Source of the DNA: Acrasis kona
Lineage: Eukaryota > Heterolobosea > Eutetramitea > Acrasida > Acrasidae
Reading direction: 5' to 3'
Length of the DNA stretch: 64,000 nucleotides
Assembly (NCBI GenBank): GCA_026419775.2
Contig: JAOPGA020001558.1
Location: 1 to 64,000, forward strand
This document shows, piece after piece, positions 1 to 12,200 of the stretch. A program made the translations under genes and the position numbers. A model generated the notes under the pieces. That model did no database searches and had not been told where the DNA came from. It saw nothing but the letters and a program-made list of their open reading frames with translations. Positions within the stretch are counted from its first letter, which is position 1, and each line of letters starts with the position of its first letter.

Positions 1-434
1 CAGTAGTTGCTTAATCAATGCTATACGAGAAATGTAGTCAAATTTAGGGTGGATCTGGACTTACTAATAGAGTCGAGTCAGACAACCCAGCTACACCAAC
101 GAGCAAGAACTATGGATCAATAGTTCTTAGCGTTCACCATCCAACCTTTGTAGCTATTTATGGAGTCGTATTAACAAAACAGCAACAGTAGATGGTAAAA
201 CCTTATCCGCGCATCCACTAAATGTTCTTGAGCAAGTATTTTAATTTTTGCTACTAATAATTATTAAGATCACACATGAATGTTTTTCTTGTACTTTTAC
301 GTAATTTTGATGGATCCAAAGACTGCTAGAAATAAATAAAATTAGATGATCTCTTTTGTTGTCTTTTCGACTCTATGTTTCCAAGCAAGAATTTGTGTTC
401 GAATTGTCGTTTATTTACCAAAATTTGCTCAAGT
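1..434. other. Left-edge stretch, no gene recognised
   Basis: No coding region or RNA gene could be supported here. AT-rich sequence near 330-340 contains overlapping AATAAA-like strings that may belong to the 3' end of a transcript running in from the left or from the minus-strand gene that stops at 435. Confidence 0.4.
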
Positions 435-1028
435 CTAAGATCTGAAGTTTTCATAGTTGTTGGTAGGGGAAAGTATGATTGGTTTATCCAAGTTGATACG
501 TGGTGAGAATGTGGCATTTTGAGTTGAGTTGAAGTTGCGTTTCTTGGTATCGCTTTTTGGTGTCTTTTTACCAGGTGTGCTTGGAAGTGTTGGTGTTAAC
601 CTAGACGGTGTGAGTGTAGTGTTTATCTTGTTCGCCTTAGTCTTAATGCTAACATTTGGTCTGTCAGTACCCCTCTGCTCTCGTAGTTGTCTTCGCAGCT
701 CTTCATTCTCTTCCGTCAATTTCTGATTTTCCTCCCGAAATCTTATCACTGTGTGCTTTAATGAGGGGGCACATTCATTTTGTATATGATTGGGCACGTA
801 CATCTCGTTGTTAGTCGTCCAGTTACATCCTTGAGAACGATACGGACACAATATGGTCTCAGATGACTCTAATGACATTTCTTTAAGACTTTGTACAACA
901 TCTGCCTCATGAGACGCCTTATTATTCCTCTGGAGGGATTGTGAATCAATGATCCTACTCGAGTTGATGTTATCATAGCCAATAATTCCACCGTCGTTAT
1001 CGATAGGTGCCGTTACTCTGAAGGACAT
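435..1028 (-). CDS. TRAF/SIAH-like zinc-finger protein with coiled coil
   Basis: A single-exon 197-residue protein. Residues about 61-86 hold a Cys-x4-5-Cys-x-Trp then His-x4-Cys spacing (CPYRSQGCNW ... HIQNEC) typical of a TRAF- or SIAH-type zinc finger. It is followed by a charged stretch at about 97-118 rich in Glu, Arg and Leu that should form a short coiled coil, then a Ser/Thr/Pro/Lys-rich disordered tail. Such fingers usually mediate protein-protein contacts. There is no RING domain or catalytic motif. The function is unknown; the zinc-finger call is by spacing only. It could also be a piece of a FYVE/C2HC family protein. Confidence 0.6.
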   Translation of the reverse strand: MSFRVTAPIDNDGGIIGYDNINSSRIIDSQSLQRNNKASHEADVVQSLKEMSLESSETILCPYRSQGCNWTTNNEMYVPNHIQNECAPSLKHTVIRFREENQKLTEENEELRRQLREQRGTDRPNVSIKTKANKINTTLTPSRLTPTLPSTPGKKTPKSDTKKRNFNSTQNATFSPRINLDKPIILSPTNNYENFRS

Positions 1029-1109
1029 GTTTGTGTTTGAACTGTAAAGACTAATTATAAAATTACCAGAAAAGTAGAAACGATTACAATATGCATTATT
1101 GGAGTTTTA

Positions 1110-1724
1110 TTAGTACAGGTGGGCTTGTTGCTTATTCCTCTCCAAGTACATGTGTATTATAAAGAGTAATGCAGTGCATATTACAGATGTGATCCATGAT
1201 ACAAAAATAAAAGTACTCAAAGTCAAGTAGAATTTGTCGTCTTGCGATTTCTACAATTTAATGAGTAAAAAATAGTAGTATTCTTACACAGTTTCGGGTA
1301 AAAGTTAGCACTGATATGGATATTAATAAAGATATTGATGCAGCGTTGAAGATTATCCTTAAGCACGTGTTAATGTTGAGCGTAGTCATTACGTAGTCGC
1401 AGCTTTTTATAAAATCGGATAGACTATTGTCGGCTTTTTTAAATAAAATCGTCACATTGCTCAGGATCAAAGACGATCCTATTATCAAGTCTATTATTCC
1501 TATTGATATTAATAGTCTGCGTATAATCAAAGTGGGGCATTTGTCTTGATCTCCAATTGTTTGTTCAAGCCTTCCAATGATAATTGCATACACTCCCAAA
1601 GCAGATGATATTATCGCCGAAAATAAATTAAGCCCTACGTTTGTTCTACTGGTTATTGCAATGTGACATTAATTATTTACTTGTCATTGCCAGCATTGGC
1701 ATCCTCGGACCTTGTGTACAACAT
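1110..1724 (-). CDS. Four-pass membrane protein (three exons)
   Basis: Proposed join on the minus strand: 1724..1681, 1648..1288, 1250..1110, giving 181 residues. Intron 1 (1649-1680) is only 32 nt; intron 2 (1251-1287) is 37 nt, the usual size here. Both have GT-AG ends and keep frame. The product has four hydrophobic segments: about 20-42, 55-79, 109-127 and 145-168. The fourth is gained only by splicing the last exon, which supports the model. The layout resembles small tetraspan proteins, but the loop between segments 3 and 4 is short and no tetraspanin CCG motif is visible. The function is unknown. Confidence 0.55.
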
Positions 1725-1818
1725 GCTTGCGTTACAAAGAAAAAACTTGTTAGACAGAACTTTCACAGGCCACAACAATCACAAGAAATAACAACAGTTG
1801 AGGTCAAAATTAAAAACT

Positions 1819-2285
1819 TTAATTGTACCATCCCCACTGCTCTACATAAGTTTGTAGTTGCTGGGCAAACAAAAACCCCTCAATCTTTCCATCTACTTTG
1901 TGCAAAGCATTGGTAGCAGCAAATTCTACAAAAATCTTTTGGTAAATGTGTTTTAAATGATCTGTTAGTTGGGCTACATTCGGGTCGGTAATGATAATAA
2001 ATTTAAACCCTGTGGGTGATTCATAAAAGTGCAGCTTGTACGTGTTTGTCTTGAAAGAATGAAAGCATTCGCTCCTAAATATCATTAATATTGATTGATA
2101 ACGCATGTGGCTTACTCTTTCGGCGCGATTCCAGTGACGAATTGCTTAAGAGAGAAAATCATACCGTACATGAGTTTGTACTCCTCCTCCAATTGTTGTT
2201 CGGTTTTCTTCGCCTTCTGGTTCCATTCACGATGATATATACATGTTCCTTGTCTGTTGAATATATGACAACTATACAAAACCAT
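1819..2285 (-). CDS. TRAPPC1: TRAPP complex subunit 1 (Bet5)
   Basis: Two exons on the minus strand, 2285..2116 and 2074..1819, with a 41-nt GT-AG intron, give 141 residues, the usual length of TRAPPC1. The N-terminal part has the longin-type start (MVLYSCHIFNRQG) and the family block EEEYKLMYGMIFS. After the join the sequence runs into YKLHFYESPTGFKF and HIYQKIFVEF, all characteristic of Bet5/TRAPPC1. The product is a core subunit of the TRAPP tethering complex, which acts as exchange factor for Rab1/Ypt1 in ER-Golgi and Golgi traffic. Its start lies 46 bp from the start of the divergent gene at 2332, so the two probably share a promoter. Confidence 0.93.
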
Positions 2286-2331
2286 TGCCAATATTTGTAA
2301 TGATGGTTGACTTACAGAAACCAAACAAACG

Positions 2332-2730
2332 ATGGATATCACAAAAATCACTAATCAACCCATCACAGTTTATCCTACATACACCGATGTCTTGAAAAAC
2401 CTTAGAGCCGAAGAAGTAGGCGCCACCCTAGCCTGGACTGCACTATCAGGGGTTGTCGGATTTGCGCAAGGTGAAGTAGACTTCTTATAACATTTCATAA
2501 CAAATACAGGTTTTCCATTCCGTAAAGACGTTGCATTATGCGGCGCTGCTTTCTCACTCTTAATGGGTGGAAGTATAATATCATCAAGAACATATCAAAG
2601 ACTTGGAGGATACAGAGAAAATTCAAGAGAATTAAAGAAAAATGGTATTCCCGAACGTAGACTCGTGGAGATTGTAAGAAAAAGAACACTTGTTAACCCT
2701 GCTCGTCAGGAATTTGATTATCGCATTTAA
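2332..2730 (+). CDS. Small two-pass membrane protein, unknown
   Basis: Exons 2332..2470 and 2510..2730 with a 39-nt GT-AG intron encode 119 residues. Two hydrophobic, small-residue-rich segments (about residues 29-46 and 53-71) sit either side of a short PFRKD turn, and the C-terminal half is basic. This is the layout of small organelle inner-membrane proteins, but no family was recognised with confidence. It is divergently arranged with TRAPPC1. Confidence 0.6.
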
Positions 2731-2856
2731 ACATGGAAGTGTACAAGGGATTGAACAAAAAGATAAAAATAACATTACATTTTATACAAACACATTTCCA
2801 GTGACGTGTTAATTTGTGAATTACAAAGGTCATCATTCGACCATCCAATCATTTCA

Positions 2857-5696
2857 TCACACAACATCCTTTGTAGTGCTGCTGTTCCTCCTGCCTGTAC
2901 TTGAACTCCTCCGATTATTTTTAGACCTGGACAATCTCATTTGAGCGAGAATTTCATCTTCGAACGACCTCTCAGGAGCTGTCCATCTGGCGGGTGCTGT
3001 TTGACGTAATTTGTCGACCGCTTCTATTTGACTTTGATTGATCCTCTTTTCTCTCTTTAGTTCCAAATTGATTCTGTCCACGGTCACACTCATTTCCTTC
3101 TTCTCCTTTATTAATTCTCCTTGTTGGCTCATTAATGATTTGATTTGTGACGCCAAGTAGTCGGCTCTTCTTCTCTCGTTAGAGTGTGAAGCTTCTAGGT
3201 TTGTAAGTTGAGATGTGAGTTGGTCCATGGCACGACGTGCATCATCTCTGTGTAAAAGTTAATAATGAGTGTAGATTGATTTGCATACTTTTCTCTTTCC
3301 AAAGTTGACTTTTTTCTTTCCAGGTATTCGTTCCGTTTTTGAAGCTGGTCATTTTCTTGTTTGGTTTCGTAAATGACTTTATCCACATTCTCCTGAAGAG
3401 CCCTCATCTCTGCGCTCCACTTTTCTTTCATCTTGTCGTGACTTTGCGTTGTGCTTGTTAATTTACTTTCTGACCTGGTCAATCTTGCATTGGAATCGTC
3501 TAGTCTACTTTTCAACTCCTCTACTTGCTTGGAATGGAATGATATCACTTCTTGTTGTTTCTCTTTTTGTGTCCTTACTTCGTCTTCCTTATCTGATTGA
3601 ACTTGTTGCAACTAACAAATGTGTTATTAGAGCATAAAAATGTATATTTTACCTGCTTCTGGGCGCGATCTAATTCTCTGGAAATGCGGTCATGTTGTTC
3701 GCGTCTATCTGCTGACTCTCTGTCTAGCCTTATGATCTTTTTCGCTGTCTCGTTTAATTGAACGTTCAACTGCTCTCTTTAAATGTAAGTTAATGATGCA
3801 AGATTGTGCATACCGATCCTGTTCCCATTGTAGCTTATGTCTCCTTAATTTCAACCTCTCTTCCTCATATTTGGATTCTGCTTCATCTCTTTCCACACTT
3901 ACGATGGATAATTTTTTGTTGAGCTCGTTGAGCAGAGATGGTGTTGATTGTTCTGTTTCTGCAGATCTTACAATTTTTTCCATTCTCGACTCTGCATCTC
4001 TAGAAGGTTTACAAACCTAATGAATCGTTTGCTTACTTTTTCTCACGTTGGGCTTTCTCTAAATCGAGTTTTAGTTTTCTATTATCTGATTCCAAAACAC
4101 GCAGCTCTTCCTCGAGCTTTCTTACAGAGTCTTTAGATTTTTCTACAGACACTTCTGCAATCTGTTTACACCTCTCAACATGATTAGCTGAAGTGACTTG
4201 TAGCTTCTCCTCTAATCTATCAACTTCATTCTTTCTAGTCTCTGCCAGAGATTTAATGTTGTCCCTATCAACACGTATGTTTTCTAGCTAAAAAGATGTT
4301 ATGATTTAGTTTTGATTATGTGTGTTACATTCTCTAGAAGATCCTTCGCTCTTTGTATCGCATCAAATTCGCTTTGTTGCTGTGTTGCCAATCTTTGTTC
4401 TAGTTGACTGAGCTCTTTGTACAAGCTCTGCTTTTCTTTTAGGTTTGCATCTAGTTCACTCGTTAGTTGATTGATCTTCATGGTATGCTCTATATAATTT
4501 AGTTGGACAAAACCACATATCGTCCTACCAGATAATTGGTTATCTTTACTAGATATTGTGTTTTCGAGATTACCCATCTTCTTCCGATCCTCTTTGTATT
4601 CCTCCAACAAAATTTTATTGTTATTAAGTTCCCTCACAAGTGCATCGTTGACCTCGTTTATTTTTTCGATATGGGCACACACTTCATCTAGATCCTTCTT
4701 CAGCACCTTGTTCTTGTTGTTTGATTTTTCAAATTGTTTCTTTGAAACTTCAAATTGTGAAGTCATTTGCTCCAGTGCCTTCTTGGCTGTTTCGAAAAGT
4801 TTTTTGGTATTGTCGGAGTCATTATGCGTGGTATTGTCTACAATAGTTATATTGTGTCTACAATAAAAACCTACAATTCTCGTGCATTTGTCTATTTTCC
4901 TCCCTCAATCTATCAATTTCCTTGTTTAATAGTACCTGTTCATCCGATAACAATTTATTCTCCTCAGCTAAAATGACTAATCTCTCTTGCGCCTCCCTCC
5001 ATTCTTGAGTTGGAAAAGCATGCGTTGTCACGTCATCAACACCATAGTCAGCTTGTTGGAGTTTTTGCATAGCCACTTGTTTTTGCTTTTGATGCAAATC
5101 ATCATTTTCTTTGATGATTATTTTCAAGTTAGCTTCAGTAGATTCAAGCTGCTCCCTGCTTAATCTTATTCAATTGAGATAACTAGAAGCCTGAATAATA
5201 AATACCTATTTTCTGTTTCCAACTCTCTGATATGGGCGTCATACGCTACCAACAATGGATTCATAATTTCAGAATCATAAAACCATGGTTGAATATCGTG
5301 ATCTTTCAAATCTAAAAATTCCTTTGCAGTGGTTGGTGTATATTTTGTTTGATATCTGGCTAATTCGTTCGACAATCGCTGTACTGTATTTGTAATTAAT
5401 GTAACTATACTATATTCACACACCTGTATCTTTTAAACTTGATACTTGCTTCTGCAATTCGTTTATTCGCGCTTTGTTGCCTATACCTTCTGTTGATATA
5501 TTATCTTCTGTTGAAAAAACTTCAGTTCTATTCTTTGGGGTCTAACGAGTTAGTACATATCATCACCAATCTATGGAATTACCACCAGATCCACACGTGC
5601 TGATTTTGCTTGTTCACTAACACTCATCCGCATGGTTCTGTCTCTCTGCGGCCCTCCAATGAAGGATGAGCTCACAACGCTATCCCTCAAGTTCAT
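2857..5696 (-). CDS. Long coiled-coil protein, centrosome/basal-body type
   Basis: Eleven exons on the minus strand (5696..5583, 5541..5424, 5383..5206, 5155..4875, 4837..4529, 4489..4329, 4287..4037, 3999..3814, 3776..3653, 3611..3289, 3247..2857) give an 811-residue protein with frame kept throughout. Introns are 37-50 nt. After a short disordered N-terminus almost the whole length is heptad-rich Glu/Lys/Gln/Leu coiled coil. Residues about 100-130 (FYDSEIMNPLLVAYDAHI then RELE) form the only distinctive block and look like centrosomal coiled-coil families such as CEP89/CEP63, but this was not confirmed. The C-terminus is Arg/Ser-rich. It may be a structural protein of basal body or cytoskeleton. 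The acceptor at 5156-5158 is a NAGNAG type, so one residue may vary. Confidence 0.75.
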
Positions 5697-5821
5697 ACTT
5701 TGTTTGGCGCCAAAAAAATACGTTTCGAAATTAAGAAACCCCTAATGAAGCCGTATTATGGGAATAGTGGAGAAACAAAATAAATGATGCAATAGAACGA
5801 CGAGTCTTGGAACATACGATT

Positions 5822-6070
5822 TTATTTTGAGTTTTTCAGCGCATCAGTCTTGCAATTGTTTGCTTTGATATAATTAAAAAATAGAGTTCTGTCCTATTTG
5901 CGTCACATCATCAAAAACACATTGTGCAACAAGACGATAACTTTCTTGGATAGAATGGTTGGAGGAATTTGAATTTGCTGCATATTGGCCCTCCTTAACA
6001 AATTGTTGCCTGCTTGTAACAATTGAACAAATGACTGTGGTGTGACCGATTTACTGCTATTTGTGTTCAT
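5822..6070 (-). CDS. Small protein of 55-66 residues, unknown
   Basis: An ATG at 6070 opens a frame that runs unspliced to 5903 (55 residues). Removing a 48-nt GT-AG segment (5894-5941) instead gives 66 residues ending in a TAA at 5822-5824 that overlaps an AATAAA polyadenylation signal on the minus strand. The spliced version replaces a hydrophobic tail by a Lys/Asn-rich one. The donor (GTTATC) is weak for this genome. No family is recognised. The poly(A) signal directly at the end favours the spliced model. Confidence 0.4.
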
Positions 6071-6232
6071 TCTCTCTTTTAAATTGCTCGCTCTCGTGGC
6101 TTTCTGATATTTTGTTATGTCTATCTCGGAAGCCCACCTGAAATTCCACTATGCGCTGTAGACCACTGTGCACCAATAAAAAAATTTTTACAACCGACCC
6201 TCAAGAGGCCAAATTAAGAATACTGGAACCAG

Positions 6233-9200
6233 ATGCATTCTTGCTTCTCGCATAATGTACTAACTATATGGGCTGTGATTATTACATTCTTGATTCCGGG
6301 TTTATATTCCCATTCGGAAACAAAAGAAATATTCTGCGACAGTCGCTACATACAAAACCAATTAGTAACATGGAGAGGACATTCATGCGATATAGCCGTT
6401 GCTAATGAAGGATTTATAGTCTCGGAAGATAAATCTAGCATGTTCCTCAACTATTATGACTTCTCGGTGGAGAGTTTTGGGGACATTTTATATACAGACT
6501 GTAGTGCTCTGTTAACAAATGAGACCCGTATTGATTATAAATGTTCGCTACACTGTAGGAGAGAGAATAGTTCTGTTTATCGGAAGTGCACCGCTACAGT
6601 TATTTCGTTGAACAAAGAATCAATCCCATTTCGTTCTGTTGTATACAACTTTCATGCTCAAAGAAACTCTAGGTTCGAAATAATAACTTCAGTAAATAGC
6701 CACACCATGAAAGTTCGTGACACAAGATACGTAATCGGACAATGCGAGGATCTTGTTATTAGTGGCACAAATACACTCGATGCGTTTTGGATGTGGAGAG
6801 TAAAATGCGTTCACTTCACACCGGATGAATTATCTTCAATGGTGTCAATAATCAAGGAGGGTACTTTTACCATACAGAGTCACCTTTTATCAGCAGTGGA
6901 TGAATGCGAGTTCACCTCCAACTCTAGGAATAAGAATGGAGTAGTTTTTGTTGATACATTTTCGATGTACAAATCAAAATCTCGATCTCCTGTCGTAACA
7001 ATAATTGGCGGAAATAAACAAATACAACAAAAATCAAAACCAATTATACTATCAGCTACTCTCACAAACGTCTGCAACTTGTCGTTAACTGAATTCAAAT
7101 GGACGAGCAACATTGAAAATCTTGATTTGACAAAATTCCGCAGCAGAGAATTGACTTTGCCAGCTGGTGTTATGCCACTATCAAATAAAGAGGGGCATCA
7201 ATTCACATTAAAAACCACATATAAAGGAGCATCACAATATACAATAATACAGGTCCAAGTAATAGAAGACGAGCAGAGGACGATTTTAGACAATAGCCAA
7301 AGGACTTCTAATCACAAGAGATGGATTCCAACAGTGACACCAGTTGTAGCAGCCACAGTCAACCTAGCCACAACATCGCGTCTACCAACAATTACATTCA
7401 CATTAATTAATGTACCTACTGTTGCAACAACTGTAACTACAACTCCTATAACTACAAATGTACCTACAACTCCTATAACTACAAATGTACATACAGCTAC
7501 TATCACGTCCCCAGCTACCTCGATACCTACTTCACCTCTCACACCTGCACTAACTCCGATACAAACAGTTTCAGTGTCTAACGTGGCTACTTTGGTACAG
7601 TCGAGTGTACCTACCGCTACAGTTCCTATCATATCAACCGTTTTACCGACAGTTACAGTTAATATACCTACATCTATACCTACAGTTGTACTGACAACCG
7701 ATCATTCTACTCAAATAGCTACTCTTCCACAAACGTCGATTCCAACTGATACTATTGCTAATGTAGTTACCGATATACCTACACCTACACCCGTGGTGAC
7801 TTCTGTTCCAACAGAAATACCTACAGTCACGCCTGTAATAACTTCGCTTCCCACTAGTGGGGTGACCAACATACCTACTACTGTGCCAAAAGCTACAGAC
7901 CCATTCGTGGCTACTCTCACCTCTACTGTAACGCCAGTAAATGTACCCACATCGATACCTACAATGACATTAGTAGAGAGCACTTCTACACAAGCTATTG
8001 TTGTCCCACTAACTACAGCTTCGATAAGCACCCCTACTAATGTATTAATCAACGTACCAACTAATATACCAACAATTACACCTATAATAACTCCGGTTCC
8101 AACTATCACACCAGTAGTAACTTCAGTGGTTACTGATATACCAACAATTACACCTGTTATGACTTCGGTTCCAACTATCACACCAGTGGTAACTTCAGTT
8201 CTTACTGATATACCAACAATTACACCTATAATAACTCCGGTTCCAACTATCACACCAGTGGTAACTTCAGTGGTTACTGATATACCAACAATTACACCTA
8301 TAATAACTCCGGTTCCAACTATCACACCAGTAGTAACTTCAGTGGTTACTGATATACCAACAATTACACCTGTTATGACTTCGGTTCATACTAGTATAAT
8401 ATTATCAACAGATACTTCTCATCTAGTTCCAACTGTTGATGCTACTACAAGTGTACCAACAATACCTAGTCTGACGACATCTTTAACAAATATACCTACC
8501 GCAACCCTTCCACATGTCACTACTTCCATACCCACACCAATAATAACCACACCGCAACCATTGACATCCACACTCACGTTAATCCCAACTACAGCTTCAA
8601 TCTCAAATCCATCCACACCCACTCTAATACCAACCAATGCAATAGCTACCTCAATCATCAATACTCCCACAAACATCCCAACAATTACTACTCCATCAAC
8701 TCACACATCGACACCTACAACATCTTATATGATCAATACTCCTACTGCAGTTGTTACAGCTACACCAGCTTCTACACTTGTCACTACCTCTACAACAACG
8801 ATATCATCCACACTTTATCCAGTAGCAACCTCAATAGCGAATACTCCTACGGTCACATCAGTAGCTACAAATCAAACACCTACTCAAACAAGCGCACATT
8901 CATCAACACTCAATCCTACCTCTACTACTCAGTTCAACATTCTGAAAAATGCTAATTGTACAATCACTCCAACAACTGGTGTATCTACAGTTACAGTTTT
9001 CAATATTACATGTCCAGTTTGGAGTAATTCTCCAGTATTATACACCTACGGATATTTAGACCAATTCAATAGAAAAATACAAATTCAAGGCGCTACGGAT
9101 TCTCACTACATAACAACATCTTCTATTCCTATTGGGTATGGCACGGAATATAAATTAAAGATTTTTGTAAGCATATCTACCAATGAAGATAACATTGATG

Positions 9201-12200
9201 TGCTGAATACAATTCAGGCCTTACCATCTGTAAACCTCACCTCTATGACTTCTGTTTCATCATTGGTGAATAATTATACTATCTTAACAGATAATTTAAT
9301 TTCTAATCGAAATTATAGTTCAGCTTTGAATACATTACAAATAATGACGCAGGTAATCAACAGTGTATCTATCACCTCTAGTCCTTGTAATAACAATTGC
9401 TCTATGAGGGGATATTGTGATGCTGTTAAGCAAGTTTGTATTTGCCAAGAAGGATGTGGTGGCTCTGACTGTAGTATATCGAGCGCTTATTCGGATATTT
9501 TGAAGCAAACTCGATATGCAATGCTAAACAGTTTGTCATCCATAGTCAATAATACAAATAACACCAACTCACAAATTGTTTCTCAAAACACATATATATT
9601 GGAGGCTATTACCTCAAGTCCTTCTGAAATTACAAGTAGTAGCAGGCAGATGGCCATTTCTATATCTAAAGAAATCATGTCAGTATTGGTTCAACTGAAG
9701 TCTGTAGATTCAGCAGTTACTACAAGTGTAATTGTAACCACATCTAATGTAGTGACATCTAGTTTTATGAATAACGGTAGCGATGTTGATTATGTATTGG
9801 AGTCTTCATATGATGTAGTGAACAGGGCAGTTGAAGTTATAGAGAAGAACTCTAATGTTAGTAGTACTACAGCTGTGTCCACCAATCAATTTTCAGTAGT
9901 TGTTACAAAAAACAATATGAATGAGTTAAGGGGCAAAACTTTATTGTCTAATCGCATATCATTCAAAATTCCAATTAACTTTACAAGCAGTTCCTCTACG
10001 TTTAATAGTAGTGATGTAATCTCAATTAGTGCTATATTTGCTTTAGAAAATCCATACAGATATAGCGCATCTAGCGGTAACATTACAACATCCGTAGTTG
10101 GGTTGACCTTTAAAAATTCTATTGGGTTGCCATTATTAGTTAAGGATCTTGTCGAACCGATTGCTTTTGTAATTAGTGCGCCTTATGGGATCGACATTGA
10201 TAAGCTGCAGAATAATATTAACAAAACAGTTCCTTCTTGTAAGTTCTGGGATACCAAAAACTCTTCTTGGTCAACTAGAGGATGCTTTGTGTCATCCATC
10301 AACACAAATAACATCACATGCCAATGTAACCACACAACTGATTTTGCAGGATTCATGGATCCGTTTCTTCCAAAGTTCAACATTTTGGATTTGAGTGATT
10401 TGGACAATATAAGGACCATTAATAAGGACAACTACACAACACTTCTCGTCGTTTTGATTTTACTCTCGGTATTTTTAATTGTTGTGTTGTTCTTGATTGT
10501 ATTAGAATCTTGTTGCGTGTACATTAAACCAAAAGTAAAAGAAGATGAGGAACTCATTGGACCGAAAACAAAACCTCGTCGCTTCCGCGAGTTGATTAGT
10601 TCATTTGTGCTGTACAACAATTATTTATCATACATTACGAACGATCAAGAGGGGGCCTATGGTAGAATTCCAAAAGTTACCCTATTATATCTGACAATCC
10701 TCGGCATTATGATGAGTAATGCCCTCTCTTTCCATCAAAACAACAAAAATAATATTATTCAATATATATCCTCCATAGTGATTAGTAGCATGATATTTAC
10801 TCCATTTGTATTGATATTCAACTTTTTATTCACAAAAACTGTACCAAAAATAATCTTTTGTGGTTCTTGTATCAAGAAAAGTTCAACTAAAGATACCAAA
10901 GCTAAGGGGACCGACGTGGAATTAGTGGATGATGATAATTTTGATTACATTTTTAATAAGGATGAGAGGGTAGACGATATGCAACCTCCTCCCATTAAAC
11001 GCCCAAGCCAAATCGCACAAATTATGGAGCAAACTGGGTTTGCAATGAAGAGGAGAGATTCCAGATATCTGGACAATGTCCTCTATGATAATTTGGACAA
11101 TGAGAATAATGAGCCGATAAACAAATTTAAGCATATCATAATAAGAAAAAAGAGGATGGAAATGAATTTACAAAAAAGAGAAGCATTAGAGCTTGGGCCA
11201 CTAGAAATATTCAAGAGCGATCGAGAATTTAAAAAAGACAATAGTCACGTCTTTGAAGTTACAAAAGTACAAGAGTTCGCTTTGACCCCTGATGCACGAA
11301 ACAATGTTCCTTTTGCATTAAGTATCGACGACAAAAACAATACGCCTACACAAGCCGACTCTATAGTGTGTACCTCTCCAGATACTGAATCTGTGGTGTC
11401 TTTATCCAATATTATTATTAAAGAAGACAACAAAGAACCACACACACTTATTGCCAATACACCTACAAAACTATATAGTCAGGAGGACCGAAGGAGATCG
11501 ATAAATATATTCACAATAGCTCTTGACCGCCTGGATCATTTATGTAATGATGCAGTTGATTTTACAACCAAAAAGCTTATGAGAATTACTTGGCAAGGAA
11601 TACTTTTATTTTTCTTGTTTACATTATTCTATTTTTCTTTCATTACAATTTTTATAATTTTACTTCCGATATGTTTTTCGATAACTAGTGTGAGCTTGTT
11701 TATAGTAGGTGGTGTTTTAATATGCGTTTATTTCTGGTTCTTGTATGGAGCATTCTTGTATCTAAGAGGTGCCAGATATAGATACGGCAGGTTGAAAGCA
11801 TGGAGAGCATCAAGGAGAGTGAGGGCCCTGAATTTTGTGTTTGTCTTCTTGCTACTGTCCATAAACATCAGCATAGCAGCACTGTGCTTTATGGTCGTCA
11901 AAGAAGGATCAGATGAATTTTTCTGGTTGATAACTGTTGATGCTTGTACGTTTACCATCACCCTGTGTCAATTGTTCTGCTTCATAGCTCTTAGCATCCA
12001 ATTGAAGGTTGATCTTATTAAAGATGATGATAATTTTGATGTCATTAGCCCAGCCACGCCTGCAGCAACAGAAGAGAGTGTCGCAGTCTCTGTGAATCTA
12101 GATGAAAGCAGCACAACAAGATCCAAATTTGAGATGATAAAAGAAGCCATCTCAAAGTTCTTCGAGAACCCAACTTGGTTTCCGTGGTACTTTATCTTTA

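Noticed and set aside
7312-8676. Three minus-strand frames rich in Gly/Val/Ile over the mucin stalk
   Set aside because: They are the antisense of Thr/Pro/Val codons (ACA, CCA, GTA), with no domain and inside a confident plus-strand gene.
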